From the NCBI GenBank assembly GCA_961205875.1, contig OY540810.1, forward strand, positions 3,534,001 through 3,598,000: a stretch of 64,000 bases of DNA, given 5' to 3'. The stretch is from Sialis fuliginosa (Eukaryota; Arthropoda; Insecta; Megaloptera; Sialidae). Under the pieces are notes generated by a model. It was not told the DNA's origin, did not search any database, and saw nothing but the letters and a program-made list of their open reading frames with translations. This document shows, one piece after another, positions 33,801 through 48,119 of this stretch (its first letter is position 1; every line of letters starts with the position of its first letter). A program made the translations under genes and the position numbers.

Positions 33801-34772
33801 GTGCCGGTTATAGTTTGTGATTATTTATTTATAAACTTATTTTTAACGTGTTACTCTGATTATTTACAAAAAGCGATGTGATTTATAGTGTAAATTTTAT
33901 ACTTAAAAAAATTATCATCCTGCAAAGAATTTATTAATTATCGTAAAATGCCATATGTGTATCCTTAATTTGATCATTTTACTTTATTTCCAATATTCAA
34001 TGCAAATAATATGTCCCATAATACTTGCTAGTTTTATCCCTTTTTCTTGCCCCATATTACTGTATATATGTTTCTTTAAAATTAATTTTTTGACAAAAAA
34101 GTTAGTATATTTTTATTTAAGAGTAGTTTATTTTTCAAAAATGATAGTACATCAATAAAAATAGGCCACGAAATGAAAACTATCAAATATTATGGGATAG
34201 AGGGGGTAATTTAATTTGTTAAATTAAAGTAATTATATAATAACAAATTTAATTATAGATGTATTAGATAATCTTCCATTCACATTAACTAAACATATTT
34301 CAACATGATTTATAATTACAGTATTAATGAAAAGATTAATGTTTAATAAACAGCTAATATTTTATAGTCATGTGTCTGGTAAATTTAAAAGAACCTAATT
34401 TGATAATTAACACTAAAATATTGTTATAGTGTGTTATGTTAAAGTGGCATGAGCTGTAAAAACACGAATTTAATCATGTGCTGTTTAGTGTAATGACCAT
34501 CGTGACGTCATCGGGTAAGTAACGACATCTATGATTCTTAGAAAGAACTAAGTGTTTGTATGAACATTGATACAGGATATTTCTGAGAAAAGTGCAATGT
34601 TAAAAAATACAATGCGTCAAAAATTATCTGTTTATTTTAAAATTATTTCGGTAAACAGTTTGTGACTGTGTACCTAGAATTAAAATGATACCAATTCTTT
34701 AGCATTAGTAGATAATAATTTATTTTTACGTACATCAGGTTTTCACTTTTACAATTACAAAATATATTTATT

Positions 34773-35065
34773 CAGGGTGTCCACTGTTTTTTGAAAATAA
34801 AATTCCCTGACTTTTCCCTGGCCACAGATTCAAAATTCCCTGACCACTCAAAAGCTCGGGTGCAACAAAAAAATTTGATGACCTTTTTTTTACTCGTCAA
34901 CTTAAATTTATACACTTTTTTACTGACTTCACAGATATAATAAATTCCCTGACTTTCCAAAAAAAAATTCAATAAATTCCCTGACTTTTCAGAATTTTAA
35001 AGAAATTCCCTGACTTTCCCTGTCCACTTTAGGCTTCCCTGACTTTCCAGAAAGTGGTCACCCTG
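34773..35065. mobile_element. Repeat with CAGGGTGTCCACT ends and TTCCCTGACTTTCC units, copy 1
   Basis: Ends CAGGGTGTCCACT / AGTGGTCACCCTG. Interior has several ATTCCCTGACTTT units, a word common to interspersed repeats of many invertebrates. hAT-like by its ends, but the flanking 8-mers do not match exactly. Confidence 0.7.
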
Positions 35066-35097
35066 TTATTTTACTTTTAATAACGAAATTATTTTCA

Positions 35098-35390
35098 AAA
35101 AAACTAAAACCGGATGATTTACAACGAAAAAAATTAATGTTATTTTAAGCAAAAAACTTCATATGAACATGTATCCGGAAATTTTTCGTGAGGGAGCTAC
35201 AGGCTTCCAAACATTTTGCCCAAAATAAGTTTTTATTTAATATCTAGAGAATTCTATTAAATGAAACAGTCATTATTTTTGTTTGTTTATAATTACATAA
35301 TTGGTTTTAAAATTATGTAACATAACATTAACAATAAAATTATGTAATTATAAACAAAAAAAAATTATGACTGTTTCATTTAATAGGGTA
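35098..35390. repeat. U-family repeat followed by a hairpin element
   Basis: 35098-35260 matches 15184-15340. 35263-35387 is an inverted repeat: ATTAAATGAAACAGTCAT ... ATGACTGTTTCATTTAAT with AATTACATAATT in both arms. Confidence 0.6.
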
Positions 35391-36119
35391 GGTAGCAGAA
35401 TAGTTACTTTGGGGATTATTTAGATAAAATAACGGGAATTTGTAGGTAACATTATAACACACCAAAATAATGATAAAAAAACACCACATATTTTATGTAC
35501 TTTTGGGGGAAAATGTCATTTTAATAAAAAAATTCAAAAAAATAAACATATTTTTTTACTTTGATGAGCAATAACTCTTCTAATATTGAAAAATACGATA
35601 GTTAATTACCTATGAAACTGATTCATTGTGGTTGCTCTAGTAACGTTACTTTTGAAGTTATGAGATAATCTTTTTTTGTAAGTACTACTTTGAAGGAAGT
35701 TTTTAAACACCCTGTAACTCACAATGTGACAAGGAACCAGCTTTTAAAATATCTATATCCCAAACCGGACCATCCTGTATATATAAAATGAATAACTGTA
35801 TGTCTCCCAAGTTTTTTTTATGAAAAAAATGAGTTCACTATAGAATTATTACGAATTAGCATAGCTATAAAACACGTCAATAAATTCCTTTTTACATAAA
35901 AATATGTATAATTGATAAGTAATTTTAGACTTGTATTAGCGACATTCCTTTTGTTGTAACACTTTTCATTTTTACACATATTTAATTACAGACAAACAGA
36001 TAGATATATGAGTATGTATGTATCTATATAAGTAATAATTCACTGAAGAATTTCTGGAATGTAATACGAGATACAAGATGTCCGTAATTATTTGAATTAT
36101 TGTAAAAACAATTAAAGTA

Positions 36120-36671
36120 AAGGCACCAGTTATGGTCGCTATAAGAGCAATTTTTCGTTTTTGTTGGATTACTGGGCTTGTTTTTTGTAATTCTCATGAA
36201 CTTATGTTACTAATAAAACAACTAACTCTTTATTTAATCAATTTAATTACCATATATAGTTTGTTTTTTACATTATAGCTTTTTATTTTGTTCAAGTTTT
36301 TTCTCCAGTAATGGCAAATGTAAAATCAGTAATGAGCACGCAGTGATGGACACTTGCTAATGATTACAAAATGAAGTATTACGACACAAAATATATAAAA
36401 GAAAGAATCATGAAATTTGAAACAATGTAAAACAGTTGCTATGATAATATAATAATTAATAAATAAATTATACTAATAATTAGTTTCAATGTCCACCATT
36501 TTGACACCTAAAAGCCGATTGTGATCAAATCACGCTGTAAGACAGTTAAATGTATATTGATTAATATTCAGAAATGGTAGTAATCAAATATCAACACATA
36601 TTTATAATTCAGTAAATTTAATTAAAAATTTACCATAACTGGGGTTCTTACTAAAACTAGTGCCACTACCT
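36120..36671. mobile_element. Z-family MITE, copy 4
   Basis: TA at both ends (36118-36119, 36672-36673); ends AAGGCACCAGTTATGG / CTAGTGCCACTACCT; Z core from ATTACTGG-type motifs to GCCGATTGTGATCAAATC. Confidence 0.8.
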
Positions 36672-37112
36672 TATTGGTGTATAGATTGTAGATACTATTT
36701 GACAATTGAATTGTCATATAAACAGTTTTTTATTACTTTCTTATACATACAGAAAAATAACTGTATAAGATAATCAAAATAAAATTCAAACTCGAGATTT
36801 TAACGGAATTATAGGGTTTGATGGTCCCAGAATCACGCACGACAATTATCTTAATGACGTATGTTTATGTCTGCCTGTCTGTCTGTGAACGCTTTACAGT
36901 CAAAACGGTAAACCTTACAAACATAAAATTTTAAACTAAAAGTTCTTGTATTATGTAGATGTACATTGTACAAATTCTACTTTTGAAAACAATCACTAAA
37001 TCGGGAACGGATGTTTACTCTTGTCAATTTTTGAATTTTTTTATTTAACTATTTTTAAAATAATTGGTAATAGAAAAAATGTTTGAAGTAAAAGTTGTAG
37101 AGTGTTTTCAGA

Positions 37113-37132
37113 GGGGGGGGGGGGGGGGGGGG
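37113..37132 (+). repeat. Run of 20 G
   Basis: Uninterrupted G-run; similar shorter runs at 30549-30560, 39835-39845 and (as C) 52449-52462. Length is likely variable or uncertain in assembly. Confidence 0.9.
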
Positions 37133-38437
37133 TTGCAATGTTTAAAAAAATTATTAGGTAAGGTTAGGTTACCATAATAATATAAAAGTTTTTTTTGCTC
37201 TTCTCAAATAAGACAATAAAATACATACATTATATAATGACAAGGCAAAAAATGTCATTATTATCAATTTGTTTTAAAACAACACGATACAGTTACGTAC
37301 GTTAGCTTATATTACGTAAGGTTAGGTCATATCTCAGGAGAGGAGTGCGTGTGCCCCATTTGCCCTCCTCCCCTTGCGAACGCCCATGCTAGTGAAGTAT
37401 TTTGCAGAAAACCAAACTTCTAAACATTATATATGCCAAATAGTTTCTACATATTTTTTATTTAGTTTCCAATAATAAATTTTGATTTTAATACAGACAG
37501 TTTTTAAGTGGAGTTAATTATTTGATTTTTATACGATTCCAAATAATATGTTTTACAAATTATAAGCTATGAATAATAGGCATGATGCCTGTAACAAAGT
37601 ATTACTGAAATTATGATTTTAAATAATGAAATAGGTTAAAAAGATTATAAAAAATGTATTTATTTTTATATTAAAAGTGAGATTAAGTAATATGATTTTT
37701 GTTAAAATAAAAACACAAAATACAGCAATCTGCCATGTTAGATAAAACACCAGTCAGAGTGGATGACGTCACGGCTAAGTAAACATCATATTTGTTTCAT
37801 TAATATCTGCACCGAGAAACGTTAGCGATGGAACAAGGATTTATTATTGTTGACACCTGCGAGCGTTTAGGCGTCAGATTCAAAATTAGTTTTAAAAGAG
37901 TCAATTTTTGAGATTAAACCGTTGACTTTGTAGCTTTTCTTTTAATTTTTCGAGAAATATTTTCCATTAGAGACCTGTTTCACTTTTTCCCAAATTAGAG
38001 GTTAAAAATAAAACACACTTTTTCCGTGTTGTATCGTACAGTTCAAATGGCGTAAGTATTTAAAATGGTTATTCATAAGCGCATCTAGTAGAAAAAAATA
38101 AAGTAAGAATTTGTATCGTTAACTGTCAAAAAACATGAAAGATTTGTATTTTGTTTCACTTTTACCCCAGTTGACCCTATAATAATAATATTAATAGTCG
38201 AGTTTTGAATCATATTATTAACCCTAGTTAGATAACCTACGTCGAATCGATGTACTCATTATGTATATACCATAAAAAAATATGGTTATCTTTCTAGGGT
38301 TAAGCCTACATATTTAATGTATTTAGGTATTAGTATTGATAGTGGTGTTACGAAATTTTAAATCCTGGAAAAGTTTCCTATAAACTATATAGTGAAGACT
38401 CATAGACACATATGCATGTATGTAAGTGGGTGTGTGC

Positions 38438-39088
38438 CAGTGGCGTCACTAGGGTTGGTGTCACCCAGTGCGGTAACTCATGGTGTCACCCCCCTCACGA
38501 CACCCCCATAGACCTCACCCGAGTCCGCCAGTTCCAAATAGCGGAAATATACAGAATCTTTAGTAACTTATTTTATTGTTCAATTAATTAATCGTTAACT
38601 GAACCGTATAATTAAAAACGTAAAATTGTCCTAAAATCTCCATAAGATGAGCTTTTCAGAAATGTACAATACATTATACATATTCCTACAAAGTTTTATA
38701 GAAAATTAACTTTTAAAGTCATGAAGCGAACAGGTTTGAATTGAAAATCCACAAAAATAATGAACAGTAAGGCTTCAAAAATAGTCTTTTTACATAAAAT
38801 TATGTGAAATTCCTGCATTATAGTAAAGAGTAAAGATTGACCATTAAACTAATAAATAAAATTAAAATATAATGTATGTAGGGACTTTAGTAAAAAACAT
38901 TTATGATATGTTGTTGTTAATAAATTTTCCATAGTGCGCTGGGCCGGCTGAGGTGAAACAATGCATAAGAATAATTTCATGGAGTGACAGAATCGTAGTT
39001 AGTGATGTTTTGCATTTAGATGTCACCCCTTGTGATGGTGTCACCCGGTGCGGTCCGCACCCCCCGCACCCCCCTAGTGACGCCACTG
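38438..39088. mobile_element. hAT non-autonomous element, ends CAGTGGCGTCACTAGGG, TSD GTGTGTGC
   Basis: 651 bp; ends CAGTGGCGTCACTAGG / CCTAGTGACGCCACTG, exact 8-bp duplication GTGTGTGC at 38430-38437 and 39089-39096. Subterminal blocks of GGTGTCACCC and GTGCGG repeat on both arms. Short open frames on both strands here are by-products of this repeat. Confidence 0.92.
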
Positions 39089-39324
39089 GTGTGTGCGGTA
39101 ACCAACAAAGTTATGAAATCTCCCCGATAACATCTTCCGTTTTGTACATATAATACTTAACAGTGTTAATACACATGTCGGACAATCTGTGTCAGGCTGT
39201 TGTAGTAAATGATCAACTTCATATTTCAAGTAGTTGAAATATTTTGTTATACATAAGGCACACGAGCATGTGTAGGTGGCTGGTATATTGGACACACAAA
39301 TGTATACACTATAATGTATTATAT

Positions 39325-39580
39325 CAGGGTGTCCACTGTTTTTTGAAAATACAATCCCCTGACTTTCCCTGATCACAGATTCAAAATTCCCTGACCACTA
39401 GAGGCTCGGGGGTAAGAAGTGATCAAGAGGCCCCTCAGAATGAGCAAAAAAATTTGAAGAACCTTTTTTTTGCTTGTCAACTTAAATTTATACACTTTTT
39501 TCTTCTTCACTGACTTCCCAGATATAATAAATTCCCTAACTTTCCAAAAAAAATTTAATACATTCCCTGACTTTCCAGAC
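39325..39580. mobile_element. Same TTCCCTGACTTTCC repeat, copy 2, right end lost
   Basis: Starts CAGGGTGTCCACTGTTTTTT and follows the copy at 34773 to CATTCCCTGACTTTCCAGA, then diverges before the terminal inverted repeat. Confidence 0.65.
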
Positions 39581-39624
39581 TGATTTTTTTACTTTTTTCA
39601 TACATATATGAAATGTACTGTATA

Positions 39625-39845
39625 ATAAAACGGCCAATAGGGTCCCGTAGTCATTACGATTTATAAAAAAGTTTTTTTTTTTTATGAACTACAGTGTTCG
39701 TTATAATTTTCATTGAATGTACAAATTAAAAGCTACATTCTGGATTTTTATTTGATTTTTTGCATCGATAGTATAGAAAGTAGAAGGGGGGTGCTCTGAT
39801 AACCACATTGAAAAGCAAATATATTACTGCAGAGGGGGGGGGGGG
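39625..39845 (+). repeat. W-family repeat, partial copy, ending in a G-run
   Basis: TAAAACGGCCAATAGGGTCC to TAGAAAGTAGAAGGGGGGTGC follows the 42024 copy; then 11 G at 39835-39845 and a TTTCGCCACT motif. Confidence 0.55.
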
Positions 39846-39999
39846 AGATCCCCCTGGCTCTCACGTTGGTTTCGCCACTCTAGATTTAAGCCGCTAAAGA
39901 AATGCAACTCCGTAGCAAACACTAATATTAATTAAATTATTATGACTGTATTATTATGTGTCCGTGCGATCTATTAATGTATTCTATTTGGTTTGCATC

Positions 40000-42023
40000 T
40001 TGTAAATGGTTTTTAATGGCAATGAGATTAAAGTTAAAAATATAACCGTAAGTATAAATAATTAATTTATAACCTAAAGTTATCTGAATTATTATATCAA
40101 TTTTAATTGATGGAATAATTGAATATTTTCAATTTAGTGGGTATTTATGTAAAATTTTTAATTACATGCTATCTGTTAATTACATCTATGACTATATTAA
40201 CTATATGTGCTCATTAATACACCATGCACTTCCATACATACGTAATATTGATATTTATATTTAGGTCAACACTCTGTTAACACTTTGTTTCATTTTTTCT
40301 GCAAAAAAATATATAGGTTTCCAGTTGAAAAAATTAGTTGACCCCAAAATGACCTTGAAATTTGAAAATTGAATCAAAATTGTTAACTCCATTAGTTTTG
40401 CCCCTCTAAATCCTGAAACTTGTGTACTAAATATTTTCCGTAAAAATCCGTAGTTTTCTAGATATTAAGCAGTCTCAAGATAATTGCCTCACCCTGTATA
40501 TTATCAGATTTTCATAGAATTTACTTATAGAACATGATAAGCCGGTAAGTGATCAAAATCAAGACTAGCTTCGTTGCCTATTTGGCGCGCCCCATTTTAA
40601 ATCAAAATACAGACTAAAGCTCGCCAGTCCCAACTAGGGACTGTTCGATTTCTTGAAGATTAAGTATATTTCTGAAGCTATTTCAGAAGAAATTTCTAAT
40701 CTTTCCATTTCTTCCTTATTAAAACCTAATTTTACTGAACAATATGGTTAGAATGAATGATTTTTATGTATTAGAATATTTAAAATCAATACAAAATTAA
40801 CGTTTTCATTACATTTCATATTAGTTATATTAACTTATATCTGTTTCTATAGTGTAATACATTCGAATTGTAAGAATTACTTAAATATTTATTTTATATG
40901 TTAATAAAGGAAACAATGAAAAACGAATTAGTCATAATTTTATATTTTCATTAGTAGATACATCTGAAGTGTAAAAAATATTGATTATACTGTAAATTAT
41001 AATCTATTATATTTCAATATTATCATATTATACTCGTTGATAAGATAAATATGTGAATATAACTACATATAAACCAATATTTGTACTGAATTTATAGCAC
41101 GTATGTTTATTGCATAATAATTTCCTTCTCGACGGTGACGCGTTATGAAATAGGGAGGCTTCAAGCAGATAAAATATTCGACCCTCCATTTTTTTAACCA
41201 ATCTATAATAATTAATAAAAAAAAATTCATTTTATAATGCCTGAAGACGTTTTTTTTTGTTCTTCAGGCACCTGGGGGAGCAAAAAAAGGTTATTCAAAC
41301 ATTATTTACTTATTATAAGTATTAAAATAAAATAAGAATGTTGCACATAGTTACGCAATATTATTTATCTATATTTGCATAAGTTTTATCTAGGGACCAA
41401 AAAAAACAAATAAAAGCTAAATAAACAAGTTAACTGACCAATGCATTGGTTTAACTGAAAAAAACTTTCTCGAGCCCGTAGACCCTTTAAAAATTTAAAA
41501 AATTGGAAAATTTTTGTGTCCCACTATTTCTTATGATTGCGCGATAACCGTAACTCAAAAAAATATTATGCTAAAAAATCTCAAAACTAGAAACTTGAAG
41601 CTTTAAAATGCATTTTTTTTATTTCGATACGACCATTTTTCACATAGATACAGCTCTTTAAAAAACACTAAAAAAAATTTTAATTGTTTGTTCTTCTAAT
41701 TTTTTGGATAAGTGTATAATCTATATTGACATATAGATTAAATTACTTTCCAACTTTATAGTAAAAAGTTTAGGAATAATTAATCCCGAAAACTGCATTC
41801 ACTAAAAGCATTTGGTATGCAAAATCACAAATTTAAATTAATCATTTCCATTATCTGCATAGAATCAAAAAGCAGTATGAAAGGATTAGGATTAAGCTAA
41901 TGCAAAAGACTTTATTATTTATGCACTCGAAGCTGAATGCAAACTGTGAAATGAAATTGCTTATTACGTTCATTTTAATCTTAAAGGTTTAGGTAAATAT
42001 TTGGTAGATTTCTTCTTAAAAAA
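40000..42023. other. AT-rich sequence, no gene seen
   Basis: 40300-40500 has a short dispersed-repeat look (ACCCCAAAATGACCTTGAAA ... CACCCTGTATAT). A small hairpin around 41240-41275 (CCTGAAGACG / TTCTTCAGGC). Nothing coding. Confidence 0.4.
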
Positions 42024-42880
42024 TAAAACGGCCAAGTGCGTGTTGGGCACGCACATTGTCGCACATGATAGGTTTCCGTAGTCATTACGATTTATAAACA
42101 AGAGTTATTTCAATTTTTTTTATAAACTATTCTAGCTACAGCGTTCGTTATAATTTTCATTGAAAGTACTAACTAAAAGCTACATTCTGAATTTTTTTTT
42201 AGATTTTTTGATAGTTTAGAAAGTAGAAAAGGGGAGGGAATGCTCTGATAACAACATTTGCAAATGTATCGTGACTGAAGGGTTCAAATCAAAAGGTCAT
42301 ATAACATTTTCTGTTGCATTTTAGGAGACCTATCTAAAGATACCCCACTCAATGGGGTTAATGAAAAAAAATAATCGAGTAAAATTTTCAGTCTATGGGA
42401 GGGTGTCCAAAATAATTTTGACAGTGTTCGTTATAATTTTCAGTGAAAGTACTAATTAAAAGTTACATTCTGAATTTTTTTCAGATTTTTTGAATAGATA
42501 GTTTAAAAATTAGGGTGGGGGGGACGCTCTGATAACGATATTTAAATGCAAATATATCGTGACAGAAAATGAAAAAATAAATATTTTGGGATGTCACCCC
42601 TCTCCCTTACATAATTTTAATGATTTTGAAATGTGACCGTCCTCAAGTCAGACCCTACCATCCAACCAAGATTCATTAAAATCGGTTCAGTAGTTCATGA
42701 GTTATGCGTGTGACAAGGATTCAGGGAACGGACAGACAGACAGACACGGAACGAAAAGTGTTTGTCTTGACCTTAAACGGAAAGTTCTAGTAAAAATTTT
42801 GGAGAACAATCTTTTTTCATTTTAAAACGATCACAAAACTTCTCGTATCTTCGATATGGCGAGGAAGCAATATGTTAATT
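42024..42880 (+). repeat. W-family interspersed repeat, main copy
   Basis: Starts TAAAACGGCCAAGTGCGTG, continues with GTAGTCATTACGATTTATAA, duplicated TTCGTTATAATTTTCA...AAAGTACTAA blocks, a CAAAATCGGTTCAGTAG-like block, a (CAGA)n run and a ATCTTCGATATGGCGAGGAAGC tail. Widespread arthropod repeat type; no protein seen. Confidence 0.6.
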
Positions 42881-43309
42881 ATATTATTATAAATCAATAT
42901 GTAAAGTTACCCAATTTTGGATAGTTTACTATTTACAAGGATATTCAATTTTGGTAGCTCAGGGCGCTAAAATGCCTTAAGACGGTCCTGAGTAAGACTA
43001 CTGACACGAGAATAAGTAAAACAATATTTAATTCTGTTTTCAGTGAAACGTATTTGCCCACCCCTGGCCTTATGTACCTGTAGTTTATTATGAATTTACA
43101 AGAGTGGGGGTTTCAAATCTCAGCGGGAGATATTTCAAATATAAATAAACAATATTGACACACACAATTTGAAATAATACCGTTAGTATTGAATGTATTT
43201 GAACTTCTACCTCAGCAAAATAAGACGGTACATAATAAAATAGTAATGGGATTTAGCAATGAAACTTTAAATTGTCATTATTTTAATAAAAACTTTAGAA
43301 AATAGTATA

Positions 43310-44157
43310 AGGTACTAGCACCAGTTTTGGCCGCTCTTATTTAATACTGTGATTCATGTTACTAATAAAACAAGTACCTCTTTATTAATTAAATCAATTT
43401 AATTACCACACTCCTCAAATATAGTTTTAAAAAAAATAGTCTTTTATTTGTGTGTTTTTTTCTCTCCAGTAATGGATAAAGTCAAACCAGTAATGGGCAT
43501 TGCTGATGACTACAAAATGATAAGTTCTATGACACAAATGTTTAAAAATAAAGAATCGTAAAATTTGAAACAATGTAAAGCAGATATTATGATAATATAA
43601 TAATTAATAAATAGATTACAATAATAGTTAGTTTAAATGTCCACCATTGTGACACCCATTGACCGATTGTCATCAAATTAAGCTGTTTTAGAGTTGAATG
43701 TCTATCGATTATGATTCAGTAATAGCAGTTATCAAATATTAACAAATATTTTTAATTTAGTACATTTATGTCCGGTATTATAAAGGAGCTAGCAAATTTG
43801 CTAGTTAGCAAGCACTTTCAAATGAGATATCAAACTTATATGACAGTTCTTTTGGAGTTTGTTGAAGACTTTGACAAGTTTCGCGCACGCGTTGTAGGTA
43901 AATACCAACGGTATTAAAACAGTGGTGATATTATGAAAATTATTTTGTACGGTGAAAGATGCCAACTGTGTTACAATTATAGTTGAAGTGTCACTGCTCT
44001 AAATTCCATAGCTAATTCATAGATACTAGAACAGAATTAATACCCCATTTGAAAGTGCTTGCTAGCTAGCAAATTTTGCTAGCTGCTTAATAATACCGGA
44101 CATTAATTAAACAAGATTCCAACACTGAGGTATGATCCAAGACTGGTGCCAGTACCT
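43310..44157. mobile_element. Z-family MITE, copy 5, interrupted by a Y MITE
   Basis: TA at both ends; ends AGGTACTAGCACCAG / CTGGTGCCAGTACCT, the best-preserved Z termini in the window. Carries the Y element 43769-44102. Confidence 0.85.
43769..44102. mobile_element. Y-family MITE, copy 5, nested in a Z MITE, TSD TTA
   Basis: Ends TGTCCGGTATTATAAAGGAG / TAATACCGGACA, flanked by TTA at 43766-43768 and 44103-44105. Deleting the element and one TTA restores TACATTTAATTAAA, the Z-family sequence found in other copies. Confidence 0.9.
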
Positions 44158-47100
44158 TAGACACATTTGGAAATTATACACGTAAGTTGAAGGTATGACA
44201 CGTGCAACGTGCATGCATTTATTTCAATATGGCACGCCACAAGTAGAAGAGACTAGAAGGTGACGCATTTAGTTTATTTTTCCTTCCTAAACAGCTGGCA
44301 ATCACATATTTTACTCGAATTTTTGACGTTGTTTAACTATTGCGTGTTAGCCTGAAATTTGATAGCTCAGGTGCGGTTTTGTGAAATTAAAAATTTCTTT
44401 TGTTATATGGTTAGTTAAATATTAGTACTTTCTAGGTTGGTCATTATTATAATATAAAAACCTAATATATGTTAATATTAGTATATTAATAAACTATTTT
44501 CATCTGATTGGTTTTAATACTCATAACAACTTTTTGTAGATAAATTTTAATTGGAATTATCAGTTTTGAATTTTAAATTGCAATGATTATGTATGAAATT
44601 GCGTAGTTAGTTTTGAGATAATATTTTTGATATTAACTTACTATTGAAGTATACAAAAAAATATCATTAACGTTGAAATGTCTCAGTTTTAAATATTAAA
44701 TACAAAAAGAGCATTAAAATAATCTAAACCTTAAATTCGTCTCCTTTTATTTAGAGTGTAGAAATAGGTTTCAAGGTCAATTTAACCGTTAAAGCGACCC
44801 TAAAACCACCTGGCAAATATTACACAAAATACATATAAGAGGTCCACAAACAAATGATTTTAGTGCGGTCGTGAGTCTAACATGGGATTAGGAGCGATTT
44901 TTTCGATTTAAAATTAAAATGCATGGTTATAATAATATGCCGGATAGATTGTACTTCTTTTAACGTATGTTATTAAATATTTTTTTTTTAATATAATCCA
45001 AATTGATTGATCGGGAGAGCAGAAAATGCATGACATCATAAGATAATAATCTATATACTCGAACAATAAATATTTGGATAATCAGGCCCGTCCTGAAGCA
45101 TGGTATTGTTAGTCAAGAAGTCAAGATCAATTTTATTACCTCATAAATTCTATATGAGAAATTGTTTAAATTAAATATCGTTTCTCTACATTAATTTTAC
45201 CGCTTCTGAAATCTGCCGCTCTTAAGCAAAAATAAATATATACAAATAATAAATAAATATAACAAAAAAAGGACATAGGTAGGTATTAATTTATTCAAAC
45301 TCATTGTCAAATCCCTGACCTTGATGAGTATGACAATTTGGATAACCTAGTTACCTATATTTTTAAATACTGTCCTAACAATATTCATTATTAATTATGT
45401 ACATACATATTCATAGAAAATACATATATATAGGTATGTACATACATACATACAATTACAAAATTTTTATATGGAATCGATATACAGCCGCTTTGTTCTA
45501 AATTTTATTTTTAGAACGACCTTGAATATTTTATCTTATTGACTTTACCAAATTTAATAAACGATTCGCGATATTTGTACCACGTTACTGGTGTATAATA
45601 GAGAAAACGTCTAAATAATTCCGATATAATCGGTTTAAAACGTTCTCATTTCGTTCAGGCGCGTACTAATCTCTATTTTATATTAATTATATAAAACACA
45701 ATCTTCAAACCCACCACAATATTTCCTCAGATTGGCAAAAACTGAATAATTAATCGGGTTTAATAGATCGACAAAAAATTTAAAGATAAAAAAAAAGTTT
45801 ACTAAAAAATTACAGCCTGTACACTAATTTGAACTAAAAAAGTGACTTGTGCGCCGCCCCGATGATGAATAGGGCCTAGGGGGTCGTGATAGGACGTGGG
45901 GGCAATGATGTAAACAACTAATATATATTATCGGCAAAATAATTAATATTTGGCTACAAATTGAATTATTTGATTTTCATTTGTACTTGTGTCATTAATA
46001 TTAAATTCTTTAATAATAATTCATTATAATAATGCTACTTTATTTCTATATCAACAATTACTGTTTGTTATGAATTTCCGCTGTTAATTACCTAACGTAA
46101 GATGTAATCATCAACGACTACAGAAATATCATAAAAATACTATTTTTTCCCAGAGGCGCGGAACTGAAGTTTACTTTTTCTACGTGAGACTTTTATGGAA
46201 AACAAACAATTAAACCGACTCCATAATCGGAAAATAAAATCATTACAGAGATTTATTGTAACGATGCAGTGAAAGTAAATAAGAACAATTAATTATTATT
46301 GGCAACAAGTTATTTTATAACTACTCAAGCTGCAAATAATTAATTTTAAATGAATCATGTTATTTTCAATTTTCGTTGTCTGTTACCATTATCAACAATG
46401 AATCACCAATTTATCTTGATGATCATTTAATAAATAAATACACCAACCTTGCAATTATTTAATTTTTATTTACTTGAAATTTTAGTTTGACAATTGTACG
46501 TTGTGTATTCTTTACTATTTATAATCTTGGAGGTCAAGTATAAGAACAATCATATGTTTTTTATAAAAGTAAGCAAATGACGTATATTGACTCATAACAA
46601 TCAACAATTCTATAATTAAATGTAATCTTATTTATATGACCGTTTTTATAAGGTCTTCGACCAATTAGACTATACTGTAATCTTAAATCTTGTTTGTTTT
46701 CTTGCAAATTATAATAACTTGTCTTATCTTGGGCATAGCGACAATTTAAATATATTTATTATAAAATATCTAATGTATACAGTAAAAGTAAGATAACCCA
46801 GTCAAAATCAATAACAATAATATACATTTAAAATTATGACATTCCATTTATAAAAATGTAAACAACCTTCAAATTAATTACATAAAAAAAACCGTTCCAC
46901 ACGAGTATATTTGAGTCACAGAATATTTGAGTCGTACGATATTTCCATCTAGTACGCATTTGTTTCGAGTAGAAAATCAATATTAACAAACAAAAATAAA
47001 TTTTGCGATTTGGCATACATAGTTTTAAATTTAATGCTAAATTCCTTATTTGGGGTCAACTTTCATGTATAAAAACATAATTAATGGCAGTTGATATATG

Positions 47101-48119
47101 CATTTATAGTTTCATATTCCTTTCAAATCATGTTAATAAATAATTTAAACTTAAATGATTTGATATAGTATGTGCCTGTAGAAAAATGATAATCTACATA
47201 TTTTATTTTAATATGTATATGAAGAAACTGTTTTTTTTTTGTTTTTAAGAATCACTGGTGTATTTTGTCATTAAATAGGGGACAACAAAACTGGGAATCG
47301 AAATAATTTAAACTTGAATTATTTTATTAGCCTGTAGAAAACTGGTACCTATTCTATTTTATTTTAACATTGTTTGGAATACATTTTACGAATCACTGGT
47401 ATATTTCGTCTCAAAATAGGGTGACAACAAAACCGGGAATCTTTTTATAGAAATTTAGTTAGGTTATGTCAGTTGAAATAGGTCTTTATTTTGTGTTAAT
47501 ATTTCTTAATTCTATTTAATTTATACCTTTGATATTTGCAGGTATTTAATTTTCATGACATGATTGTATTATATTTTATATACATATATATTTTTTTGTA
47601 ATATCTTTAAGTTTAAGAGAAGACATTTGTAGATGGGAACGATAATCGATTTTCTCGTGGAAAATGGTTCCAGATGTATTCAAGTAAATGTTTTACAATG
47701 AATGGGATTTATTATACTATTATTTCAGCATTTGTACACACTATTATTTCTAGAAAATCAATAATTCGTTATATTATTCAGAATTTTTAACATAGCATCA
47801 TATAAATAAACTCATTGTTGTTTAAAATATTATAATAATTAACTTATAAACTGTAACTAATTAACAATATACTTTTATATCAATAGGTTATAATTTATTT
47901 GACTTACATTATATACGAAATCCAATAAAATCAAAAATAAACAAATGTAACAATAAAATCTGCTTTGTTTTTAGGTTATGTATCCGCAACGTACGCGTTT
48001 CACTACAACACAATCGTATTAAATCAAATAAAATACACTGAACAACGTTATTGGCTATATTTTAATTGTTAGTTGGTAAAATGTTTCTCGAACCATGTGA
48101 TTAGCAACAACTGATAGAG
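44158..48119. other. AT-rich sequence, no gene seen
   Basis: About 4 kb without recognisable elements or splice-flanked frames; the 60-codon frame at 46834-47016 has no family resemblance. Confidence 0.4.

Noticed and set aside
38901..39153. Frames on both strands with CGGCGPHRV-like text
   Set aside because: Lie inside the hAT element 38438-39088 and its GTGCGG subterminal repeats.
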